Of a DNA stretch of 52,127 bases, positions 41,747 through 52,015 are shown piece after piece. Under the pieces are notes generated by a model. That model was not told the origin of the DNA, did not search any database, and saw only the letters and a program-made list of their open reading frames with translations. Origin of the DNA: Candidatus Neomicrothrix sp. UBA2983 (GTDB lineage: Bacteria; Actinomycetota; Acidimicrobiia; Acidimicrobiales; MedAcidi-G1); assembly GCA_002346745.1 (NCBI GenBank), contig DEAL01000023.1, positions 1 through 52,127 on the forward strand, written 5' to 3'. The first letter of the stretch is position 1. Every line of letters begins with the position of its first letter. Position numbers and translations under genes: made by a program.

Positions 41747-43423
41747 GTGCCGCACCGTCCCAGCCGTCGCCTCGTTGGCGCGTCCGCCGTCCTCGTGGCG
41801 GCCCTCCTAGCGGCAATGTCCGGTGCCGCCGCCGGCCCGCACGACGGCGAGATCGCCGCCCTGCAGTCGCAGATCGCCGGCGTCGAGGGCGAGATCGCCG
41901 ACGCTCAGGCGCGGATCGGCACCATCGAGGCGGAGATCGCCGCCCTGAACGACCTCCTGGACCAGGGCGACCAGGCGATCGACGAACTCGAGGCGGCGGT
42001 CGCCGAGGCCGAGGCCCGCATCGACGCCGAGGAGCGCCAACTCCGGCTCCTGCCGGTCCGGATCGAACTCCTCGCCGACGTCGTCATCGACCACTACCTC
42101 GAACTCGAGGAGCCCACCCAGGTGCGCCACGCCATGGCGATCGACTCGTATGTCCAGAACGACGAGCGCATGAACGCCGTGCTCACCCAGTCGGCCGAAC
42201 TCACCGGCGAGGCCCTCGACGGCCTCCGTACCCAGATGATGTACGAGGCGGTGATCGACTCCGCCACCGACGACCTGGCGCAGGTCTACGCCCACCTGCG
42301 CCTCGACGGCGACCGGGCACTCACGCTGTACGACCTGGTGGCCGCCTCGGAGGACCGCCACCGGGTCGCCGTCGACGACCGCCAGCGTGGGCTCGACGAG
42401 ATCCCCGTGGTCGAGGGGCGCATCGCCTCCTCCGAGGGGGAGATCACCGACGCCGCCGGCCGCATCGACGCCGCCCGGGCGGAGATCGAGCAGCTGGCCG
42501 CCTCCATCGCCGACACCCGGGCCGAGATCGCCCGCCTCGAATCCCTCAACGTGGCGAAGGCCTGGACGGGCCGACAGGGCTGGGACGTCGACCGTCCGGC
42601 CCTCGGCGTGAAGATCGACAACGCCACCTCGGCCCGTCCCCAGACCGCCATCAACGACGCCGACGTCGTCTACGAGGAGAAGGTCGAGGCCGGGCTCACC
42701 CGCTTCATCGCGGTCTTCCAGACCACCAGCCCCGGCACCGTCGGTCCGGTCCGGTCGGCGCGCACGTCGGACCCGATCCTCCTGGTGGGCTTCGACCGTC
42801 CCCTGTTCGCCTTCTCCGGGGCCAACCGCGGCACGAACGAGATCATCGACGACTCCTCACTGGTCGACGTCGGCTGGGACGAGGCCTCCTCCGCCTACTG
42901 GCGCTCGTCGCATCGGCGTCCGCCCCACAACCTGTATGCCTCGACCGACCGGCTCTGGGCCGAGCATCCCGACCGCACCGACCGGTCGCCGGCGCCCTTC
43001 GAGTTCGGCTGGCAGGGCCAGCCCCTCCACGGTTCGGCGAACCCGGCCTCGGGTGTCACCATCGACTTCGGTCGGCTCACGGCCGACTACGCGTGGAACG
43101 GCTCCGGCTGGGAGCGCTCCACGAATGGCCAGGCGCACACCGATTCCGACGGCGTCCGGGTGGCGCCGGCCAATGTGGTCGTCCAGTTCGTCGAGTACGG
43201 CTGGAGTGCCGCCGACTCCCGGTCACCCGAGGCCCGCACCGTCGGCTCGGGCACCGCCTGGGTGTTCACCGCCGGCCACCTGATCGTCGCCGAGTGGCAC
43301 CGCCCCGACCCGGGCCGGCCCGCCACGATCACCGTCGACGGCGAAGTGGTGCTCCTCCAGCCCGGCAACACCTGGGTGGCCCTCGCCGACGCCGACCGGC
43401 CCGGGAACGTGTCCTGGCGCTAG
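41747..43423 (+). CDS. secreted coiled-coil protein with DUF3048 (YerB-like) domain
   Basis: 558 residues. A Sec signal peptide (LVGASAVLVAALLAAMSGAAA, residues 9-29) precedes a long coiled coil (about 33-105) with heptads such as IAALQSQIAGVEGEI, a helical middle, and a second coil (about 215-266), an arrangement like PcsB/cell-wall hydrolase regulators. Residues 283-550 are DUF3048: ALGVKIDNATSARPQTAIND, ADVVYEEKVEAGLTRF, GTVGPVRSARTSD, and WVFTAGHLIVAEWHR. The domain's function is unknown (family named after B. subtilis YerB). The coil plus DUF3048 combination suggests a cell-wall role. The GTG start gives the signal peptide. Confidence 0.85.
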   Translation: MPHRPSRRLVGASAVLVAALLAAMSGAAAGPHDGEIAALQSQIAGVEGEIADAQARIGTIEAEIAALNDLLDQGDQAIDELEAAVAEAEARIDAEERQLRLLPVRIELLADVVIDHYLELEEPTQVRHAMAIDSYVQNDERMNAVLTQSAELTGEALDGLRTQMMYEAVIDSATDDLAQVYAHLRLDGDRALTLYDLVAASEDRHRVAVDDRQRGLDEIPVVEGRIASSEGEITDAAGRIDAARAEIEQLAASIADTRAEIARLESLNVAKAWTGRQGWDVDRPALGVKIDNATSARPQTAINDADVVYEEKVEAGLTRFIAVFQTTSPGTVGPVRSARTSDPILLVGFDRPLFAFSGANRGTNEIIDDSSLVDVGWDEASSAYWRSSHRRPPHNLYASTDRLWAEHPDRTDRSPAPFEFGWQGQPLHGSANPASGVTIDFGRLTADYAWNGSGWERSTNGQAHTDSDGVRVAPANVVVQFVEYGWSAADSRSPEARTVGSGTAWVFTAGHLIVAEWHRPDPGRPATITVDGEVVLLQPGNTWVALADADRPGNVSWR

Positions 43424-43444
43424 CGGGAGGCGGAACGGCGGGGC

Positions 43445-44371
43445 TCAGGCGAACACGTCGGCGGGTGCGGTCCCGTCGGGGAGCACGGTGAGGCGGTCGA
43501 CGCCGTCGTCGGTCACCAGCACGGTGTGCTCGAATTGCGCGGTTCGGCGGCCGTCGAGCGTCACCGCCGTCCAGTCGTCGTCCCACAGGGCGCAGGCCGG
43601 GTGGCCCAGGGTCAGCATGGGCTCGACCGTGAACGTCATCCCGGGCACCAGCAACGTGTCGTCGCGTGGGTCGAAGTAGTGCTTGACCTGGAGTCCGCTG
43701 TGGAACTCGGTGCCGATGCCGTGGCCGATGAACTCGCGCACGACGCCGAGGCCCTGCTTGCGGGCATGCCGTTCGATGGCACGTCCGATGGCGTTCACCG
43801 GCTGGGCCGGCCGGACGGCGTCGATCCCCTCGTCCATGGCCGTTCGGGTCTCGGCCACGAGGCGCCGCGAGTGGTCGTCGGCCTCGCCGACGAGGAAGGT
43901 CACCGAGGTGTCGCCGTGGACCCCGTCGAGGAAGATCGTCACGTCGATGTTGACGATGTCGCCGTCGGCGAGGGGCCGGCTGTCGGGGATGCCGTGGCAG
44001 ATGACCTCGTTGACCGAGGTGCACACCGATTTGGGGTAGCCCCGGTAGTTGAGGGGGCTGGGGTAGCCGCCCCGGGCGATGGTCGCCTCGTGGACCACGG
44101 CGTCGATCCGGTCGGTGGTGACCCCGGGCCGGACGCAGTGTCCGGCCTCCACGAGGATCTCGGCGGCGGCGTTGCCGGCCCGGCGCATCCGGGCGACCTC
44201 GTCGAGAGTGCGCACGGTCGAGGACGAGGAGGGGCCCGGGTCGCCGCTGTCGGCGTAGGGCGGCCGTCCGATCTCCGGTGGAACCGGGCGGGTCGGGCTG
44301 AGGAGGCCGGGACGGACCGGCGGCTCCGACACCGGTGCCGACGGGGCGCTCCGCCGCTTTCGCTTGGCCAT
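43445..44371 (-). CDS. map: methionine aminopeptidase type I with N-terminal extension
   Basis: 308 residues. The five metal ligands are found in NIDVTIFLDGVHGDTS (two Asp), GHGIGTEFH (His), TVEPML (Glu) and QFEHTV (Glu); the substrate His is in YPSPLNYRGYPKSVCTSVNEVICHG. The first 45 residues are a Lys/Arg- and Pro-rich extension (PPVRPGLLSPTRPVPPEIGRPPY) like that of mycobacterial MetAP1c, which contacts the ribosome. ATG 44371 follows a TAGCCT box by 6 nt. Confidence 0.96.
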   Translation of the reverse strand: MAKRKRRSAPSAPVSEPPVRPGLLSPTRPVPPEIGRPPYADSGDPGPSSSSTVRTLDEVARMRRAGNAAAEILVEAGHCVRPGVTTDRIDAVVHEATIARGGYPSPLNYRGYPKSVCTSVNEVICHGIPDSRPLADGDIVNIDVTIFLDGVHGDTSVTFLVGEADDHSRRLVAETRTAMDEGIDAVRPAQPVNAIGRAIERHARKQGLGVVREFIGHGIGTEFHSGLQVKHYFDPRDDTLLVPGMTFTVEPMLTLGHPACALWDDDWTAVTLDGRRTAQFEHTVLVTDDGVDRLTVLPDGTAPADVFA

Positions 44372-44377
44372 CCGGAG

Positions 44378-44383
44378 AGGCTA
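44378..44383 (-). promoter_or_regulatory. -10 box TAGCCT of map
   Basis: TAGCCT on the minus strand, 6 nt before the ATG at 44371. Confidence 0.5.
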
Positions 44384-44441
44384 CTGGCGCGCCCGCGTCG
44401 TCCTCAGCGGGAGGATCGGCGGGTCCGGTCCCCGGTCGGCC

Positions 44442-44897
44442 TCAGCGGAGGAAGCGGCTGACGGCGTCGACCACGCAGGCGGGGCGGTCGCTGTCCTCGA
44501 CCTCGACGGTGGCCCGGATGACGGTCTGGTAGCCGCCGGGGACCTCGTCGACCTCGACCAGCTCGGCGCCCACCCGGACGCGGGAGCCGACCGGCACGGG
44601 CGACGGGAAGCGGACCTTGTTGGTGCCGTAGTTGATGCCCATCGAGATGCCCTCGACGCTCACGACCTGGGGCAGGAGGAAGTTGGTGAGCGACAGGGTC
44701 AGGTAACCGTGGGCGATCGTGGTGCCGAACGGGCCGGCGGCCGCCATCTCCGGATCGACGTGGATCCACTGGTGGTCGCCGGTGGCGTCGGCGAACAGGT
44801 CGATGCGGGCCTGGTCGATCTCCATCCACTCACTGTGGCCCAGGTGGGTGCCGACGGCCGCCGGGAGATCGTCGGGGCTGGTGAACACGGTGGCCAT
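44442..44897 (-). CDS. MaoC-like (R)-specific enoyl-CoA hydratase
   Basis: 151 residues with the single hotdog hydratase 2 motif: ARIDLFADATGDHQWIHVDP (catalytic Asp and His), GPFGTTIAHGYLTLSL. The sequence MGINYGTNKVRFPSPVPVGSRVR is typical of actinobacterial MaoC-type dehydratases that act on (R)-3-hydroxyacyl-CoA or in lipid synthesis. ATG 44897 has GAGGAG nearby. Divergent from the CDF transporter gene across 99 bp. Confidence 0.92.
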   Translation of the reverse strand: MATVFTSPDDLPAAVGTHLGHSEWMEIDQARIDLFADATGDHQWIHVDPEMAAAGPFGTTIAHGYLTLSLTNFLLPQVVSVEGISMGINYGTNKVRFPSPVPVGSRVRVGAELVEVDEVPGGYQTVIRATVEVEDSDRPACVVDAVSRFLR

Positions 44898-44996
44898 CGG
44901 GGGCACTCCTCGGGATCGTCTGCGTCCGGTCCATGGACCTCCGGCGACACTACGCTGCGACCCGTCCCGACCCCCGACCAGGCGGAGTACCCGACC

Positions 44997-45929
44997 ATGG
45001 CCGCATCCGGTGGCACCAAGGCCGTGCTGGCGGCGCTGTTCGCCAATGCCGGCATCGCCGTCGCCAAGTTCGTCGGCTTCCTCGTGACGCGCTCGTCGTC
45101 GATGCTGGCCGAGAGCGTGCACTCGCTGGCCGACTCGACCAACCAGGCGCTGCTGCTGTTCGGGGGCCGGCGGGCGAAGCGGCCGGCGACGCCCGAGCAC
45201 CCGTTCGGGTACGCCCGCGAGCGCTACTTCTGGTCGTTCGTGGTGGCCATGGTGCTGTTCGCGCTCGGGTCCGCCTTCGCCCTGTTCGAGGGCATCGAGA
45301 AGCTGCGGCACCCGCACGAGGTGAAGGGACTAGGCTGGGCCATCGGGATCCTCCTGTTCGGCATCGTGCTCGAGGGCTTCTCGTTCCGGACCGCCATCGT
45401 CGAGTCGAACCGCGTGCGCGGCGGCGCCTCGTGGCGGCGTTTCGTGCGCCACACCCGCCACGCCGAGTTGCCGGTGGTACTGCTCGAGGACCTCGGCGCC
45501 CTCATCGGCCTGGTGCTAGCCCTCGTGGCCGTCGTGCTGGCTGAGGTCACCGGCGAGCCGCGCTGGGACGGCGCCGGCACCGTGGCCATCGGACTCCTGC
45601 TGGGCGTGATCGCCATCGTGCTGGCAAAGGAGATGAAGAGCCTCCTGATCGGCGAGTCGGCGGGACGCAACGACCGGGCGGCAATCGAGTCCACCATCGC
45701 TGGCGCCCCGGGGGTGGTCGGCATCGAGCACCTGCGCACCCAACACCTGGGTCCCGACGAAATCCTGGTGGCGGCCAAGGTGCGGTTCGACCCGGGCCTC
45801 GACGCCGAGGGGGTGGCGGCGGCGATCGACGACATCGAGTCGCGGGTCCGATCGGCGGTGCGGGCCGTCCGGCCCATGTACGTCGAGCCGGCGCGTGCGG
45901 TCGTGGCGGAGGACCCGGCCGGGAACTAG
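44997..45929 (+). CDS. cation diffusion facilitator (CDF) transporter
   Basis: 310 residues, six membrane helices and a cytoplasmic C-terminal domain (from about 215). Metal site A is in MLAESVHSLADSTNQALL (HSxxD) and LPVVLLEDLGALIGL (ED replacing HxxxD), the arrangement of the SLC30A9/ZnT9-like branch, so zinc specificity is less certain than for classical CDF proteins. The helix PEHPFGYARERYFWSF is the family signature. ATG 44997; a TACGCT box at 44951-44956 gives a short leader with a weak ribosome site. Ends 4 bp before the convergent SDR gene. Confidence 0.9.
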   Translation: MAASGGTKAVLAALFANAGIAVAKFVGFLVTRSSSMLAESVHSLADSTNQALLLFGGRRAKRPATPEHPFGYARERYFWSFVVAMVLFALGSAFALFEGIEKLRHPHEVKGLGWAIGILLFGIVLEGFSFRTAIVESNRVRGGASWRRFVRHTRHAELPVVLLEDLGALIGLVLALVAVVLAEVTGEPRWDGAGTVAIGLLLGVIAIVLAKEMKSLLIGESAGRNDRAAIESTIAGAPGVVGIEHLRTQHLGPDEILVAAKVRFDPGLDAEGVAAAIDDIESRVRSAVRAVRPMYVEPARAVVAEDPAGN

Positions 45930-45933
45930 CGGT

Positions 45934-46776
45934 TCAGGGCCGGTCGGGCAGGTTCGTCCAGCCCCGGCCGTCGGCCCGACCGTACCAGCCGCTGGCGGCC
46001 ATCGTGCCGCCGTCGACCATGAGCGTGCTGCCGGTCACGAAGGACGAAAGGTCGCTGGCGAGGAACAGCACCGCCCTGGCGTAGTCGGACGGCTGCCCCC
46101 AACGGCCGAGCGGAATCCAGCTGCCGACCAGGTCGGGGTCCCGTCCGCGGAGCATGGCCTCGGCCGGCGTCTGGAGCGTGTCGGCCATGTCGGGGGCGAT
46201 GCAGTTCACGCGGACGCCGTCCCGGCCGACCTCGACGGCCAGGGAACGCGTGAACGCCGAGATGCCGGCGTTGAAGGCCGAGTAGGCGGTGTTCATCGGG
46301 ATGCCGCGGAACGCCTCGACGGTGGACACGTTCACGATGGCGCCCCGCCCCACCGCCTGCATCTCGGGGAGGAACGCCCGGGTGCAGCGGAACACATGGC
46401 GGAGCTGGATCTCGTACTGCGCCTCCCACTGCTCGTCGTCGGTCTCGACGAACCGGCCGTTGGGCCGGTAGTCGCCCACGTTGTTGACGAGTACGTCGAC
46501 GGCCCCCTCGGCGACCTCGGTGGCGGTGGCATGGAGCCGTTCGACGACCTCGGCGTCGCGGATGTCGCCGACGACGGCGACGGCTGATCCACCGCCGGCC
46601 TCGATGTCGGCGACGGCGACGGCGGCCAGTTCGGCGTCTATGTCGTTGAGTACCACCGTCGCCCCGGCGGCGGCAAGGAGCCGGGACGTCCCGCCACCGA
46701 TGCCCCCTCCACCGCCGGTGACCACGGCCGTGGCGCCGGCCAGCGACACCAGTTCGGCGACCTCCGACGACCCCAT
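45934..46776 (-). CDS. SDR-family protein with substituted catalytic Lys
   Basis: 280 residues. The nucleotide motif is TGGGGGIG (20-27), NNVG (98-101) replaces NNAG, Ser151 and Tyr165 of the active site are kept, but the YxxxK lysine is Asn169 (YSAFN). The remainder, including LMVDGGT near the C-terminus, is intact and shows no frameshift, so the gene seems under selection. Loss of the Lys, which binds the nicotinamide ribose and lowers the Tyr pKa, predicts weak or altered catalysis. ATG 46776 with GGGGAGG upstream. Confidence 0.88.
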   Translation of the reverse strand: MGSSEVAELVSLAGATAVVTGGGGGIGGGTSRLLAAAGATVVLNDIDAELAAVAVADIEAGGGSAVAVVGDIRDAEVVERLHATATEVAEGAVDVLVNNVGDYRPNGRFVETDDEQWEAQYEIQLRHVFRCTRAFLPEMQAVGRGAIVNVSTVEAFRGIPMNTAYSAFNAGISAFTRSLAVEVGRDGVRVNCIAPDMADTLQTPAEAMLRGRDPDLVGSWIPLGRWGQPSDYARAVLFLASDLSSFVTGSTLMVDGGTMAASGWYGRADGRGWTNLPDRP

Positions 46777-46860
46777 GCCACGACCTCCCCGGCGTGCCCG
46801 GCCCGGTGCCGGTCACCCCTGCCTACCAGCCGCGTCGTGTCGCCCGGCCAGTGGGGTGCG

Positions 46861-46866
46861 TACGCT
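46861..46866 (+). promoter_or_regulatory. -10 box TACGCT of copA
   Basis: TACGCT, 6 nt before the ATG at 46873. Confidence 0.5.
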
Positions 46867-46872
46867 GCGGCC

Positions 46873-48984
<2,112 letters not shown>

Positions 48985-48994
48985 CCCGCCCTCC

Positions 48995-49000
48995 TATCCT
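48995..49000 (+). promoter_or_regulatory. -10 box TATCCT of OYE-family gene
   Basis: TATCCT, 6 nt before the ATG at 49007. Confidence 0.5.
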
Positions 49001-49006
49001 CCGGCC

Positions 49007-51061
49007 ATGCAACCCGGCGACGACCCGCTCCTGTGGCCGCTCGAGGTGGGCGGGCTGACGCTGCGCAACCGGGTCTTCTCCAGCAGCCACGCCCCCGGCT
49101 ACTGCCGGGACGGCCTCGTCACCGACCGGTACGTCCGGTACCACGAGGAGAAGGCCGTGGGCGGGATCGGCCTGACCATGATCGGCGGCTCGACCAACGT
49201 GGCGCCCGACTCGCCATCGTTGTGGGGGCAGCTCTACGCCGGCGACGACGACGTGGTGCCCGGATTGCGGCGGCTGGCCGACGCGGTGCATGCCCACGGG
49301 GCAGCCGTGATGTGCCAGATCACCCACATGGGCCGGCGCACCATCTGGGACGACGGCCACTGGCTGCCGACGATCGCCCCCTCACGGGTGCGTGAGCCCG
49401 CCCATCGCAGTTTCCCGAAGGTCATGGACGAGGCCGACATCCGCCGGGTGCTGGCCGCCTACGCTGCCGGGGCCCGGCGGGTCGCCGAGGCGGGGCTCGA
49501 CGGCGTCGAGGTCATCGCCTACGGGCACCTCGTCGACCAGTTCTGGAGCCCGGCCGTCAACCGCCGGACCGACCGCTGGGGCGGTTCGCTCGACAACCGG
49601 CTCCGCTTCGGGTTCGAGGTGCTCGAGGCCATCCGCGACGCCATCGGCAACCTCCCGCTCGGCATCCGGCTGTCGGGCGACGAGCGCCTCGCCGAAGGCC
49701 TCGACCAGGGGGCCTGCGTCGAAATCGCCAGGCGCCTGGCCTCGAGCGGGCTGCTGGACTTCGTCAATGTCGTCAGTGGCAACCTGGCCACCGACCCGGC
49801 CCTGGCCGAGGTGATCCCGCCGATGGGCGCCCCGCTGGCCGCACAGTTGCCGGTGGCCGCCGCCGTCAAGGAGGCGGTCGACCTCCCGGTATTCCACGCC
49901 GGACGCATCCCCGACCTGGCGACCGCCCGGCACGCCGTCGAGGCGGGCCTCGTGGACCTGGTGGGCATGACCCGGGGTCACATCGCCGACCCGCACATCG
50001 TCGCCAAGCTGGAGCGGGGCGAGGAGGAGCGGATCCGCACCTGTGTCGGCGCGTCGTTCTGCCTGAACCGAATCTACGTGGGCCAGGACGCCCTGTGCAT
50101 CCAGAACCCGGCCACCGGACGCGAGGCGACGATCCCCCAGGTCACGCCACCGTCGTCGGGTCCGTCCCGGCGGGTGGTCGTGGTCGGCGCAGGCCCGGCC
50201 GGGCTGGAGGCGGCACGGGTGTCCGCCGAGCGCGGCCACGACGTCTTGCTGTTCGAGGCCGCCCCGGCCGTCGGCGGCCAACTGCGCCTGGCAGCCCGGG
50301 CCTCGACACGCCAGCGGGACCTGCTCGGCATCGTCGACTGGCTGGAGGCCGAGGTGCGCCTGGCCGGCGTCGACCTGCGCCTCGACACGCCAGCGGACGC
50401 CGAGGACGTCCTCGCCGAGTCGCCCGACGTCGTGGTCGTCGCCAGCGGAGGCTGGCCTGACGTCGACGTCCTGCCGTCGGGGGCGACCGGCGGTGACCTG
50501 CTGGTCGGCGTTGCGGACGTGGTCGCCGGACAGGCCGGCCCTGACGCGCCGGGCTCGTCGGTCCTCGTGTACGACGACCACGGCAATGTCGAGGCCCTCT
50601 CGTGCGTCGAGTACCTGCTGGACCGCGGCCATCGGGTCGAGCTGGTGACGCCGGACCGGATGGTCGGCCATGAACTCATCGGCACCGTGTACCCCGCCTA
50701 CCTCGAGCGGTTCCACGCCGACGGCGTGGTCCTGACACCGGACCACCGGCTGGTGGCCGTGGAACGGGGGGACGCCGGGCTGGAGGCCGTGCTGGCCAAC
50801 GCCTACACGGGGGCCGTGCAGCGCCGCACCGTTGACCTCGTGGCCGTCGAGCACGGCACCGTTCCCAACAACGACCTGTTCCAGGACCTGGCGGGGCGTG
50901 CCGACAACGGTGGGGTGACCGACCTCGACACCCTCCTCGCCCTCGAACCCCAGCCCGACGCCGGCGACGGCTTCGACCTGCACCGCATCGGCGACGCCCT
51001 CGCTAGCCGCAACGTGTACGCCGCCCTCCACGACGCACGCCGCCTCTGCCAGATGCTGTAG
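49007..51061 (+). CDS. FMN/FAD Fe-S oxidoreductase (OYE family, trimethylamine dehydrogenase / N-methylproline demethylase-like)
   Basis: 684 residues: an N-terminal TIM barrel of Old Yellow Enzyme type (LEVGGLTLRNRVFSSSHAP, QITHMGRR, SPAVNRRTDRWGGSLDNR, HAGRIPD), an Fe-S linker (346-366) and a C-terminal nucleotide-binding half (RRVVVVGAGPAGLEAARV, EAAPAVGGQLRLA). It resembles bacterial 2,4-dienoyl-CoA reductase and TMADH. In the linker the Cys are 346, 352 and 364, while position 349 (TMADH second ligand) is Ala. The passage CVGASFCLNRIY, ALCIQNPATGRE is closest in my memory to N-methylproline (stachydrine) demethylases, so oxidative demethylation is a possible role; the substrate cannot be fixed. 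Cytosolic. Ends 12 nt before the convergent EamA gene. Confidence 0.85.
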   Translation: MQPGDDPLLWPLEVGGLTLRNRVFSSSHAPGYCRDGLVTDRYVRYHEEKAVGGIGLTMIGGSTNVAPDSPSLWGQLYAGDDDVVPGLRRLADAVHAHGAAVMCQITHMGRRTIWDDGHWLPTIAPSRVREPAHRSFPKVMDEADIRRVLAAYAAGARRVAEAGLDGVEVIAYGHLVDQFWSPAVNRRTDRWGGSLDNRLRFGFEVLEAIRDAIGNLPLGIRLSGDERLAEGLDQGACVEIARRLASSGLLDFVNVVSGNLATDPALAEVIPPMGAPLAAQLPVAAAVKEAVDLPVFHAGRIPDLATARHAVEAGLVDLVGMTRGHIADPHIVAKLERGEEERIRTCVGASFCLNRIYVGQDALCIQNPATGREATIPQVTPPSSGPSRRVVVVGAGPAGLEAARVSAERGHDVLLFEAAPAVGGQLRLAARASTRQRDLLGIVDWLEAEVRLAGVDLRLDTPADAEDVLAESPDVVVVASGGWPDVDVLPSGATGGDLLVGVADVVAGQAGPDAPGSSVLVYDDHGNVEALSCVEYLLDRGHRVELVTPDRMVGHELIGTVYPAYLERFHADGVVLTPDHRLVAVERGDAGLEAVLANAYTGAVQRRTVDLVAVEHGTVPNNDLFQDLAGRADNGGVTDLDTLLALEPQPDAGDGFDLHRIGDALASRNVYAALHDARRLCQML

Positions 51062-51073
51062 CCGCCCGGAGGT

Positions 51074-51955
51074 TCAGGCGGGCCGCGTGGTCAGCCAGGC
51101 GCCGCCGATAAGGACCAGCGCCCCGAGCACCTGCCAGGCGACGAGGGACTCGCCCAGCACGACGATCCCGAGCACCGCCGCAACGACCGGCACCAGGTAG
51201 GTGACGATCGACATCCGAACCGGCCCGACGCGGCCGATGAGGGTGGCGGCGGCCACGTAGGCGATTCCGGTGCCGCCAACGCCGACGGCCAGGTTGGCGG
51301 CAAATGCCTGTGTCGACCACGACGAGTCGCTCAGGCCGACGAGGCCGTATGGGAGGGTGAGGACCGTCGCCACCGTGGCGACGCGGGCAAGGACGGCCGG
51401 CGAGCCGTAGCGCCGCTGGAGCGGGCCGGCCAGGTTGGCGGCCACGCCGTACGAGGTGACGGCCGCCAGCACGAACACGACGCCGAGGCCGGTGGTCTCG
51501 CCGGTCGAGGCGGTGGGCAGTCCGATCATGGCGATGCCGGCGATGCCGACGGCCACCCCCAGCAGCTGCACCCGACCGGTATGAACCCCGAACAGCGTCG
51601 CTCCGACGAGCACGGTGGCGACGGGCATGCCGCTGTTGAGCATCCCGGCAACCGAGGAGTCGATCCACTGCTGGGCCAGCGGGAACATGGTGAGCGGGAA
51701 CGCCATCCAGAGCGCACCGAGGGCAAGGATCCGCGACCGGTCAGCCCGGTCGACGGGGCGCCGGGCGGCTGGGAACGCCCAGAGGGCCAGCATCCCGAGG
51801 GCGGGACGCAGGAAGGCGATCAGGCCGGGGTGCTCGTGGTCGAGGGCCACGTCCATGAACAGGAAGGACGCCCCCCAGATGCCGGCGGCGGTCAGCAGGA
51901 GCAGCCAGTCGAATGCCCGGAAGGGGTTCGACTCCGGGGCAGGCGTGTCCGGCAT
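51074..51955 (-). CDS. EamA/DMT-superfamily transporter
   Basis: 293 residues with ten predicted helices in two EamA repeats: WLLLLTAAGIWGASFLFMDV (first helix, GxxWGxxF motif) through about 130, and LGVVFVLAAVTSYGVAANLA to the end, with VPVVAAVLGIVVLGESLVAWQVLGALVLIGG as the typical P-x-E-loop (GES). Such DMT proteins export amino acids or other small metabolites; the substrate cannot be given. ATG 51955 is chosen over an upstream ATG because a TACGTT box lies 6 nt before it. Divergent from the lipoprotein gene at 52016. Confidence 0.9.
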   Translation of the reverse strand: MPDTPAPESNPFRAFDWLLLLTAAGIWGASFLFMDVALDHEHPGLIAFLRPALGMLALWAFPAARRPVDRADRSRILALGALWMAFPLTMFPLAQQWIDSSVAGMLNSGMPVATVLVGATLFGVHTGRVQLLGVAVGIAGIAMIGLPTASTGETTGLGVVFVLAAVTSYGVAANLAGPLQRRYGSPAVLARVATVATVLTLPYGLVGLSDSSWSTQAFAANLAVGVGGTGIAYVAAATLIGRVGPVRMSIVTYLVPVVAAVLGIVVLGESLVAWQVLGALVLIGGAWLTTRPA

Positions 51956-51961
51956 CGCCGA

Positions 51962-51967
51962 AACGTA
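51962..51967 (-). promoter_or_regulatory. -10 box TACGTT of EamA gene
   Basis: TACGTT on the minus strand, 6 nt before the ATG at 51955. Confidence 0.5.
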
Positions 51968-52015
51968 CCGGCGCCGGGCTGGAAGGATGCAGGCGAGCGC
52001 GGTCAGACTCCCGGC

